Source: Alphaproteobacteria bacterium UBA828
Lineage (GTDB): Bacteria > Pseudomonadota > Alphaproteobacteria > UBA828
DNA length: 64,000 nucleotides
Assembly: GCA_002296185.1 (NCBI GenBank)
Contig: DBHM01000013.1
Span: forward strand, 20,101-84,100
Direction: 5' to 3'
Made by a program: the position numbers and the translations under genes. The stretch's first letter is position 1. Every line of letters begins with the position of its first letter. The notes beneath the pieces are model-generated. The model saw only the letters and a list, made by a program, of their open reading frames with translations, was not told where the DNA came from and ran no database searches. Below are positions 57,037 through 64,000 of this stretch, piece by piece.

Positions 57037-57591
57037 ATGAGTAAAAACTCAAAGAAAGATATAAACGAAGCATTTCGTCTTGCAATGAGGCGTTTTGCGT
57101 CAACTATCTCAATAATTACGACTACTCAAGAAGACAATTTTTATGGTATGGCTGCTACTGCAGTGACCTCATTATCATTTGAACCATTATCTATCCTTGC
57201 TGCAGTTAATAGCTCAGCCTCTCTTCATAAACCTCTTTTAGAAAGTAAAGCTTTTTGTGTAAATATTTTAAAAACGGATCAAACACACCAGTGTGAAATA
57301 TTTTCAAGCCAGGATCTTCGGTCTAAGCGTTTTAAAGAAGGGTCTTGGAAATCAGGCCATCTCGGCTTGCCTTTTCTCGAGGGCGCACAAGCTAATATAT
57401 TCTGTAGCATGTCTGATTCCATAAACTCTGGTAGCCATACAGCATTTATAGGCCTAGTTAAAGAAGTCCATATAGATGAACTTGTGGACCCTCTAGTTTA
57501 CCTTGATGGTAAATTTGTAAAACAGCTTGATTCTCTTAAATCCAGCTCTGAAGCTCCCGTATCCCTTGAGGGCATAGACTGGCTTTGGTAA
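57037..57591 (+). CDS. Flavin reductase family protein
   Basis: Flavin reductase-like split-barrel protein, 184 residues. FRLAMRRFASTISIITTTQE near residues 11-30 and MAATAVTSLSFEPLSILAAVN near 35-55 are typical of the reductase component of two-component monooxygenases. It could supply reduced FMN to the LLM monooxygenase of the 36 kb operon. It sits between the thioesterase and the carnitine-dehydrogenase-like gene. Confidence 0.92.
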   Translation: MSKNSKKDINEAFRLAMRRFASTISIITTTQEDNFYGMAATAVTSLSFEPLSILAAVNSSASLHKPLLESKAFCVNILKTDQTHQCEIFSSQDLRSKRFKEGSWKSGHLGLPFLEGAQANIFCSMSDSINSGSHTAFIGLVKEVHIDELVDPLVYLDGKFVKQLDSLKSSSEAPVSLEGIDWLW

Positions 57592-57710
57592 AAAATAAGA
57601 TTAATAATTAAATTTTAACCTTATTTAAAATAAAATAATTATATCAAAATATTTTCATATTTTTGATTATAAATTTTTTTAAATCATTTTAATTACAATT
57701 TGGATTTACT

Positions 57711-58664
57711 ATGAAATCAAAATACAAAAATCCAGAATCTGTAAAAAATATTGCGGTAATTGGTGGTGGAGTAATTGGAGTGGGATGGGCTTCTTTTTTT
57801 ACTGCACAGAATTATAGTGTGAAAATTTTTGAACCTTATGAAGAAAATTTTGAGTATATTATAGAATCATTTAATAGATCTTTAAGATTTTTATTTGAGT
57901 CAGGATTATCTAATATAGAAAAATTACCGGATCCAATAATTTCAAAGGACTTAAAGTATGTAGTTAAAGGTGCAGACTTTATTCAAGAATGCGCTCCAGA
58001 TAAACTATCAATAAAACAAAACTTATTTAATAATTTAGACGAAGCAGCTGAAGATTATATTCCTATCGCTACAAGTACATCTTCACTCCTTGTGACACCT
58101 TTACAGAAAAATTGTAAATCAGCCAAAAGATACTTTACCGGACATCCCTACAACCCCGTAACCCTGATTCCTCTTGTTGAAGTGTCTGGAGGTGATTTGA
58201 CAGATCCATATATTTTAGAATGGGCTATTAATTTCTACAAACTTTCAGGAAAATCGCCGATTAAATTAAAAAGAGAGATTAGTGGTCATATAGCAGGCCG
58301 TCTTAGCGCTGCATTATGGCAAGAAGCAGTCCATCTCCTTGCCGAAGATATTGCAGATGCAGGAACTATAGATTCTGCCGTAGTAAATGGCCCTGGATTA
58401 AGATTAGCTACAATGGGGCCACACATGATCTATCACTTAGCTGGGGGGGCAGGAGGTATTAAGCATTACCTGGATCATTTGGGTGATAGCCAGAAGAAAC
58501 GCTGGTTATCTCTTGGTAAACCTGAATTAGATGATGAATTACGTGATAAATTAATTAAAGGAATAGAAAACTCTAGTAATGGAAAAGACATACAAGAACT
58601 TGAGAGCTATCGTGACAAAGAATTAATTAAAATACTAAAATCTAGACTACGCAATAAAATATAA
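57711..58664 (+). CDS. 3-hydroxyacyl-CoA dehydrogenase-like, L-carnitine dehydrogenase-like
   Basis: NAD-dependent dehydrogenase, 317 residues. The Rossmann motif is GGGVIGVG near 18-25, catalytic-region GHPYNPVTLIPLVEV near 142-156 and GHIAGRLSAALWQEAVHLL near 187-205. These last two, and the YHLAGGAGG segment, match L-carnitine 3-dehydrogenases better than beta-oxidation enzymes. It would oxidise carnitine to 3-dehydrocarnitine. No DUF849 cleavage enzyme was found nearby, so the pathway is not complete in this window. Confidence 0.85.
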   Translation: MKSKYKNPESVKNIAVIGGGVIGVGWASFFTAQNYSVKIFEPYEENFEYIIESFNRSLRFLFESGLSNIEKLPDPIISKDLKYVVKGADFIQECAPDKLSIKQNLFNNLDEAAEDYIPIATSTSSLLVTPLQKNCKSAKRYFTGHPYNPVTLIPLVEVSGGDLTDPYILEWAINFYKLSGKSPIKLKREISGHIAGRLSAALWQEAVHLLAEDIADAGTIDSAVVNGPGLRLATMGPHMIYHLAGGAGGIKHYLDHLGDSQKKRWLSLGKPELDDELRDKLIKGIENSSNGKDIQELESYRDKELIKILKSRLRNKI

Positions 58665-58700
58665 ACTTTATGATAAAAAAATTAAAATAAGTTTTTGTCA

Positions 58701-60305
58701 TTATTGTTTACTAAGAATCATACTTGCAGCTTTTTCAGAAATCATTATTACGGGAGAATTTGTATTTCCAGAAGTTATAGTTGGCATAATTGATGCATCT
58801 ACTATACGTAATTTATCTACACCATGAACTTGTAGCTTGTCATTAACCACTGACAAAGAATCGTGTCCCATACGACAAGTTCCGACAGGATGGAAGATCG
58901 TAGTTGCAATATCCCCTGCAGCCTTAACTAAATCCTCATGATCAGTAATATTATCTCCTGGCTTTATCTCTATAGGGTTATATTTACGAAGAGCAGGTTG
59001 CGAACAAATTTTTCTAGTCATATTTATTCCCTTAACTGCAATAGTTTTATCTTCTACTGCACTTAAGTAATTTGGTTTTATTATGGGTGATGACTTAAAA
59101 TCATTATTTCTTATATGCACAGTCCCCCTACTCTGCGGTCTCAGATTACAAACAGATGCAGTTACTGCTGGGAATGGATGTAACTTTGCACCTAATGTCT
59201 CAGCACTTAATGGCTGCACATGATATTCAAGGTTAGGTGTTTCATGCATAGAGTCAGATTTTACAAAACAACCCATCTGGCTTGGGGCCATACTGAGGGG
59301 TCCTGAGCGAAATAATGCATACTCTAATGCCATACTAACACGGCCTAAAATACTATTTGCCTTTTCATTTAAAGTTGGCACTCCATTAACCTTAAACACC
59401 ATACGAATCTGAAGATGATCCTGGAGATTCTCCCCCACTCCAGGCAAAGCATTAACAACCTCTATTTCGTTTTGCTTAAGCTTTTCCGGATCGCCAATGC
59501 CAGATAGCTCCATTATTTGTGGAGTTTTTATAGCCCCAGCTGAGAGAATAATTTCTTGCGTAGCTACAGTTCTATAAAATTGACCCTTATGAACATATTC
59601 TACTGAAGTTGCTTGTCTATCGTTATTAAATCTAATTTTTGATACCTCAGCACCCGTCAAAACTTCTAAGTTTTTTCTATTTCTAACTGGATTAAGGAAA
59701 GCTTTTGAACAACTCCATCGGGCACCCTTTTTCTGATTTACCTGAAAATATCCTACACCCTCATTATTGCCTCTATTAAAATCATTTGTTCTTGGTATTC
59801 CCATCTCTACTGCAGCATCTTCAAAAGCTGATAAAATTTCCCAAGATAACCTTTGCTCATCAACTCTCCACTCACCCCCGACACCATGCATTTCATCGAT
59901 ACCATGGGCATAATCTTCTGACTTCTTAAAGTATGGCAAAACTTCATCCCAGCCCCATCCAATATTTCCCATCTGTTGCCATTGATCATAATCCCTGGCC
60001 TGGCCTCTCATATAAATCATGCCATTTATTGAAGAACATCCACCAAGTAATTTTCCACGAGGATATTTTAAGGAACGGCCATTCAATCCACTTTCCGGCT
60101 CTAATGACATACACCAGTCAGTTCGAGGATTATTCATAGTAAAGAGATAGCCTATAGGTACATTTACCCAAAAATATTTATCATGACCACCTGCCTCAAG
60201 TAACAGAACTTTAGTTCCTGGATCATTAGAAAGCCTATTTGCTAAAACACAACCAGCTGACCCAGCGCCTATAATTATAAAATCAAAAATACCTCTATCT
60301 TGCAT
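58701..60305 (-). CDS. GMC family FAD oxidoreductase (choline dehydrogenase-like)
   Basis: Glucose-methanol-choline oxidoreductase, 534 residues. FAD motif GAGSAG at 13-18, the family signature PRGKLLGGCSSINGMIYMRG near 79-98, and active-site histidine in FHPVGTCRMG near 470 with the second residue N in NTNSP near 513. It oxidises an alcohol and passes electrons to a quinone or cytochrome. Choline, polyethylene glycol and other alcohols are candidates; sequence does not separate them. On the minus strand downstream of TauD gene. Confidence 0.92.
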   Translation of the reverse strand: MQDRGIFDFIIIGAGSAGCVLANRLSNDPGTKVLLLEAGGHDKYFWVNVPIGYLFTMNNPRTDWCMSLEPESGLNGRSLKYPRGKLLGGCSSINGMIYMRGQARDYDQWQQMGNIGWGWDEVLPYFKKSEDYAHGIDEMHGVGGEWRVDEQRLSWEILSAFEDAAVEMGIPRTNDFNRGNNEGVGYFQVNQKKGARWSCSKAFLNPVRNRKNLEVLTGAEVSKIRFNNDRQATSVEYVHKGQFYRTVATQEIILSAGAIKTPQIMELSGIGDPEKLKQNEIEVVNALPGVGENLQDHLQIRMVFKVNGVPTLNEKANSILGRVSMALEYALFRSGPLSMAPSQMGCFVKSDSMHETPNLEYHVQPLSAETLGAKLHPFPAVTASVCNLRPQSRGTVHIRNNDFKSSPIIKPNYLSAVEDKTIAVKGINMTRKICSQPALRKYNPIEIKPGDNITDHEDLVKAAGDIATTIFHPVGTCRMGHDSLSVVNDKLQVHGVDKLRIVDASIMPTITSGNTNSPVIMISEKAASMILSKQ

Positions 60306-60347
60306 GAACCTTACGACCTAAAAGTTTTTAAATATATATATTTACTC

Positions 60348-61163
60348 TTATGGTTTTGATCCCTCTAATAAGATACGCATCATCTCTCGAGAGGAGTTGC
60401 CATAATTATACTCAACTTTATGCATAGACCTTCTATTATCCCATATTACAACATCACCAACTTTCCATCTATGCTTATATATAAACCTTGGACTTGTACA
60501 AAAATCTAATAATTGATCTAAAATTTTGTCACCTTCTTGAAAAGGCAAATCTAAAATATGGTCTATTCTATTAGGGTTTAAATAAATGCATTCTTTATTG
60601 CTCTCCGGAAGAACTCTGACTAGCGGATGGACAACATCAGAACTTTCATCCTTTTCATCTTTAGAACGTGAAGGCACTAAAGATTTGTTCCTACGAGATT
60701 GATATTTATGTACTGCGCGTAATTTTAATATATTTTTTTTAAAATCACTATCCAGCTCAGACCATGCCGCTTGTGTATCGGCAAATACCGTATCCCCCAT
60801 TCCATCACCTGGGATGACATTACTATGCAAAAGAGTGAATGATGTGGGCTTTGATAAATAAGAATCGTCTGTATGCCAATGACTACCTAGTACTATTTTT
60901 TTTCCGCTTCCAAGAACATCTTTCTGTTTATTTGAAATAATACTGATTTCAGGGAAACCAGATAATCGATGGTCTCTTAGTAATTGCTCCTTAGGGACTC
61001 CAATACACCTAGCAATCTCTAGAAACCTATCGGGTGTCAATTTCTCTTCGAATCTTAAACAAATAACTCCGAAATCGTATATTAATTGCTTAATATTAGA
61101 ATTATGGTCAAAAGTTATAGAAGAAAGTTCAGAATTCTCGATTAGTCTTCCGAATCTTCTCAT
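60348..61163 (-). CDS. TauD/TfdA family Fe(II)/2-oxoglutarate dioxygenase
   Basis: Non-haem iron dioxygenase, about 271 residues. The 2-His-1-carboxylate site is H97 and D99 (HWHTDD) with the distal H248 (RRSMHKV), and the 2-oxoglutarate arginine follows in SSREMMRI. The frame reaches back to 61214, but AAGGAGGG lies nine bases before the ATG at 61163. It lies 42 bases before the GMC gene on the same strand and may be co-transcribed. Taurine, carnitine precursors and aryloxyacids are handled by relatives. Confidence 0.9.
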   Translation of the reverse strand: MRRFGRLIENSELSSITFDHNSNIKQLIYDFGVICLRFEEKLTPDRFLEIARCIGVPKEQLLRDHRLSGFPEISIISNKQKDVLGSGKKIVLGSHWHTDDSYLSKPTSFTLLHSNVIPGDGMGDTVFADTQAAWSELDSDFKKNILKLRAVHKYQSRRNKSLVPSRSKDEKDESSDVVHPLVRVLPESNKECIYLNPNRIDHILDLPFQEGDKILDQLLDFCTSPRFIYKHRWKVGDVVIWDNRRSMHKVEYNYGNSSREMMRILLEGSKP

Positions 61164-61283
61164 ATTTATTACCCTCCTTACATATCTTACATAATAGTAT
61201 ACCACAAAATACAAAATACTTACTCAGAATCAGCCTTTAAGGCTACAATGTTAAAAGAGAAAATAATAAAAAAAAGATCATAA

Positions 61284-62300
61284 ATGCAATTAGTAGATAA
61301 ATCTAAATTGGAGGCGTGGCTTAAAATAAACTCTTATGGGATATCTCCTCCCATAAGTCTTAAGCAATTCCCAGGCGGTCAATCCAATCCTACATTCTTA
61401 GTAACTTCGAAAGATGGGAACTTTGTCTTAAGAAAGAAACCTCATGGAGAACTTGTTTATGGGGCACATCAAATAGAAAGAGAATACCGCATAATGTCTC
61501 AATTATTCAATTCTAAGGTTCCAGTGCCTAAGATGATCACATTATGTGAGGATGACTCAGTAATTGGGACCCCATTTTTCATAATGGAATATATCCAAGG
61601 TAAAGTATTTACTAATACCTTGTTACCTTTTGAAAATCCAGAAACTAGATATAAAATTTACTTATCCTTATCTTCAACACTTGCAAATCTTCATCTATTA
61701 GACCCTAATAAATATTCCTTATCTAGATCTTTAAAGTCAGTAAATTATATCAAACGTCAAATAAAGATTTGGAAATCCCAATTTGAATCAACTCAAACTG
61801 AGAAAATTCCAGAAATGGATTTTTTAATAGGATGGATCGAAGAAAATTGTCCAAATGAAACACCCAAATCATTTGTTCATGGTGATTATCGCTTAGGTAA
61901 TATAATTTTTAATCCTAAAAACATTAATATTTCTGCAGTTTTAGATTGGGAACTTTCCACAATAGGTCATCCTTTAGCTGATTTAGCATATAGTTGTCTT
62001 CCCTGGCATATACCAATTGATGAGGATAATTTATTTGGAATAAAAGGAAAAAATTGTAAAATAGAAGGAATACCAGAAGAAGAAGAATATCTAGAGAATT
62101 ACTTTTCTCTAACAAAAACAAGTTTTCCAAGTAATTGGAATTTTTTCCTTGCATTTTCTTTCTTTCGTCTAGCAAGTATATCTCAAGGAGTTTACTCCAG
62201 ATCAATTTCAGGGAATGCAAGTTCATTGGCTGCTAAAGATTATGGGGAGAGAGCAAAAAAATTTGCTTACTTTGGTAAACAGATAATACTCAGTAAGTAA
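61284..62300 (+). CDS. APH-type phosphotransferase (ACAD10/11 N-domain-like)
   Basis: Kinase of the aminoglycoside-phosphotransferase fold, 338 residues. K51 in LRKKPHG, catalytic HGDYRLGN at 199-206 and metal D221 in VLDWELSTIGHPLADLAY are textbook for the ACAD10/11 group. It closes with YGERAKKFAYFGK, another group feature. It would phosphorylate a hydroxyacyl-CoA or related small molecule. It is single, convergent with the next APH gene, 12 bases apart. Confidence 0.9.
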   Translation: MQLVDKSKLEAWLKINSYGISPPISLKQFPGGQSNPTFLVTSKDGNFVLRKKPHGELVYGAHQIEREYRIMSQLFNSKVPVPKMITLCEDDSVIGTPFFIMEYIQGKVFTNTLLPFENPETRYKIYLSLSSTLANLHLLDPNKYSLSRSLKSVNYIKRQIKIWKSQFESTQTEKIPEMDFLIGWIEENCPNETPKSFVHGDYRLGNIIFNPKNINISAVLDWELSTIGHPLADLAYSCLPWHIPIDEDNLFGIKGKNCKIEGIPEEEEYLENYFSLTKTSFPSNWNFFLAFSFFRLASISQGVYSRSISGNASSLAAKDYGERAKKFAYFGKQIILSK

Positions 62301-62312
62301 ATTTTTTAATGT

Positions 62313-63353
62313 CTAATTATTTAGATACCTCTGAGCAATAAGGCATGCAGAAGACATGACCTGAGAAGATATTTCTTTTGATGTATCATTATCTCTTCGG
62401 GTATGAACCCATCCGAGATAAGTGAATCCACGTAATAGATAAAATAGCTCTCTATTTACTGGATTATTATAATAAAGGGTTCTCTGCATTGTATAACCAT
62501 CAAGAACCGCCTCTTCAATTTCATTAAAATTATTTTCCTCATAGAAGAAAAATGTAACCGTACATAAATCAAATAGATGCCATCCAAATCCACAATCGTC
62601 AAAATCTATTGGAAGTAAGTTCTGTTTAGATATAAAAATATTATCAGGGAGCAAATCAGCATGAATAAGACCGTAGTTCTTTTTGCTTTTGTCAAAAGAA
62701 AGCAATTCTATACTTGCTTTTTTCATAGCATCTAACACTAAATCTTTTTGGTATTTACCCAATAATGGAGATTCCCAGTACTTACCCCAAAGAGGATCAC
62801 TACCCAATAAACTATTCATATCCCATGAATGACGAACAAAACTTTTAGGCATATTCCATGACTCAACATGGTCATGCATTTTAGCTAATAAAGAACCTAT
62901 CTGCCTATATATATTAAGAGGTCTGTTTTTTGCTATTCTTAGACCATCACTTTCAAGTGAACCAACTAATTCACCGTCTACCCATCCTAACATATCAACT
63001 TGGATAGGTGTTGATAACCATTCTATATCTAAAACAACAAGGTCTCTTCCATCTAAAGAAGGAATAACCTCGGGAGTTAATATTCCCGATTTTGTTAATG
63101 CACGCATCCAGTTTAATTCTGATAAAATCTCTTGATTCCCATGATATCCTGGCCGATGAATTCGCATCACAGCTTTATTACCGTCTATCATGGTCGTTTG
63201 GAAAATTGCATTTTCTCTATATTTAATTAGACGAAGATCATTAGAGACTATTCCCCATTCTTTTTGGGCAATTAAAGCAATATTTGTAAGATCTGCTAAA
63301 GAAATACCTGAAAAAAATGAATTTGTTTTTTTATTCAATGAGATAATTTTCAT
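62313..63353 (-). CDS. APH-type kinase, SrkA/homoserine-kinase-like
   Basis: Kinase of the APH fold but a different branch, 346 residues. The catalytic motif is HADLLPDN at 231-238 and the metal motif IDFDDCG near 249-255. RIHRPGYHGNQEILSEL near 64-80 is typical of the branch annotated as homoserine-kinase-like or Ser/Thr kinase-like (SrkA). Substrate could be a small alcohol or amino compound. No close resemblance to the neighbouring plus-strand kinase outside the motifs. Confidence 0.88.
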   Translation of the reverse strand: MKIISLNKKTNSFFSGISLADLTNIALIAQKEWGIVSNDLRLIKYRENAIFQTTMIDGNKAVMRIHRPGYHGNQEILSELNWMRALTKSGILTPEVIPSLDGRDLVVLDIEWLSTPIQVDMLGWVDGELVGSLESDGLRIAKNRPLNIYRQIGSLLAKMHDHVESWNMPKSFVRHSWDMNSLLGSDPLWGKYWESPLLGKYQKDLVLDAMKKASIELLSFDKSKKNYGLIHADLLPDNIFISKQNLLPIDFDDCGFGWHLFDLCTVTFFFYEENNFNEIEEAVLDGYTMQRTLYYNNPVNRELFYLLRGFTYLGWVHTRRDNDTSKEISSQVMSSACLIAQRYLNN

Positions 63354-63610
63354 ACCCCCAACTATATTGTAATATTTTATAATGGTTAATTTTTATTAAT
63401 TTTAGATATAAATAACCATACTTAGGTAAATATTTTTTATAGTAACCTATGGATATTTAAGGATAAATTATATTTAAAACATTTAAAGTCTAATTATTCT
63501 TATACAAGTTTAGTTATTCTAATTATCCTTCTCTAATGTATAATGTTACAACCATATATCGGCATATATAATTTAGCCGAAAAATCTTTAAAAGGTTGGG
63601 AGAAATTTAA
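63354..63610. other. Divergent spacer, no gene
   Basis: About 257 bases between the minus kinase and the plus binding-protein gene. It carries a near-perfect 13-base direct repeat, TCTAATTATTCTT at 63489-63501 and TCTAATTATCCTT at 63518-63530 (29-base period), a weak dyad TCGGC/GCCGA in the leader, and GGGAG before the ATG at 63611. No small gene is recognisable. Confidence 0.4.
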
Positions 63611-64000
63611 ATGAAAAACCCATTAAAATTTGTTGCCGCAGCAGCATTTCTAGCTGTCTGCCTAGGCGCTATAAATACGGCACACGCTGACGGACATGCT
63701 GTCAAAGTTGGTGTTATCTTAGGATTTACAGGCCCCATTGAATCACTTACTCCAGATATGGCTGCTTCAGCTGAATTAGCCATGAAGGAGGTCTCAGATT
63801 CTGGATTACTTTTAGGAGGTAAAAAACTAGTACCTGTAAGAGCTGACTCTACTTGTGTCGATGCTGGAGCTGCAACTGCAGCAGCAGAACGTTTAATATC
63901 AGCTGAATCAGTAGCAGCTATTTTTGGTGCTGACTGCTCAGGAGTTACAACAGCTATCGCAAATAATGTTGCGGTGCCAAATGGTGTTGTAATGATTTCA
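63611..64000 (+). CDS. Branched-chain-amino-acid-type ABC binding protein (partial)
   Basis: First 130 codons of a second type I periplasmic binding protein; the frame runs open to the window edge. A Sec signal (MKNPLKFVAAAAFLAVCLGA) ends near AHA. The mature start HAVKVGVILGFTGPIESL and ADSTCVDAGAATAAAERL near 80-97 follow the LivK pattern. GGGAG stands before the ATG. It is not the same protein as the one at 46880. Its permeases and ATPases may lie beyond the edge. Confidence 0.9.
   Translation, partial: MKNPLKFVAAAAFLAVCLGAINTAHADGHAVKVGVILGFTGPIESLTPDMAASAELAMKEVSDSGLLLGGKKLVPVRADSTCVDAGAATAAAERLISAESVAAIFGADCSGVTTAIANNVAVPNGVVMIS

Noticed and set aside
21137..57591. Apparent Rut (pyrimidine) pathway: LLM, isochorismatase, RidA, nitroreductase and flavin reductase families all present
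   Set aside because: The five genes are scattered over 36 kb, the LLM protein does not start like RutA, and each family is broad. No RutG or RutD-like gene was seen.
1..64000. tRNA, rRNA, CRISPR, insertion sequence or prophage
   Set aside because: No tRNA T-loop with flanking stems, no spaced short repeats in arrays, and no transposase, integrase or phage protein were found by reading both strands.

Overview
The window is an AT-rich, very densely packed bacterial chromosome segment with 58 protein genes, the last one cut by the right edge. No tRNA, rRNA, CRISPR array, insertion sequence or phage gene was seen. Family content (PotABCD- and Liv-type ABC importers, several hydantoinase/oxoprolinase complexes, CaiB and acyl-CoA enzymes, a TauD dioxygenase, a GMC oxidoreductase, and an inositol-monophosphatase-type histidinol phosphatase), the low GC and the short spacers suggest a heterotrophic, probably pelagic marine alphaproteobacterium. 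SAR116 or AEGEAN-169-like lineages are plausible, but the assignment is an inference from gene content, not from a marker gene.

Layout. 0-4.4 kb: a Pot-type importer operon on the minus strand (ATPase, Tat-exported binding protein, two permeases). 4.8-11.4 kb: acyl-CoA dehydrogenase and CoA-transferase (plus) facing a minus operon of DMT exporter, APH-type kinase, MaoC hydratase and MmgE/PrpD. 11.5-13.7 kb: SnoaL-like protein, cysteine hydrolase and quinone-oxidoreductase-like enzyme. 13.7-18.0 kb: hisI followed by the first HyuA/HyuB pair. 18.2-22.3 kb: enoyl-CoA hydratase, ADP-forming acyl-CoA ligase, RidA, SDR. 22.4-28.5 kb: a tight five-gene operon of tartrate-dehydratase-like enolase, HyuA, HyuB, acetone-carboxylase-gamma-like zinc protein and cysteine hydrolase. 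28.6-31.3 kb: a fused E1 alpha-beta thiamine dehydrogenase and a VOC protein, divergent from that operon. 31.5-37.2 kb: LLM flavin monooxygenase, SDR and the third HyuB/HyuA pair. 37.3-46.8 kb: hisN, enoyl-CoA hydratase, GloB-like hydrolase, nitroreductase, AEC transporter, amidase, SDR, a CoxE/CoxD-like VWA/MoxR pair and a CMD-like protein. 46.9-52.1 kb: a branched-chain-amino-acid-type ABC importer with a divergent binding-protein gene. 52.2-63.4 kb: SnoaL protein, amidase with a GatC/AtzG-like small partner, epimerase, DMT transporter, thioesterase, flavin reductase, carnitine-dehydrogenase-like enzyme, GMC oxidoreductase, TauD dioxygenase and two APH-type kinases. 63.6 kb to the end: a second periplasmic binding protein, partial.

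How it works together. Most of the window reads as a catabolic region: importers bring in small organic nitrogen or acid compounds; three ATP-dependent hydantoinase/carboxylase-type complexes, two amidases, two cysteine hydrolases and RidA could open or deaminate cyclic amides, imines and ureido compounds; SDRs, flavin enzymes and CoA enzymes could feed the carbon into central metabolism. No substrate can be read from sequence. Two features stand out: three unrelated-looking Hyu modules within 22 kb, and no recognisable transcription factor in 64 kb, although the intergenic DNA holds operator-like repeats and a leader terminator in front of livG.
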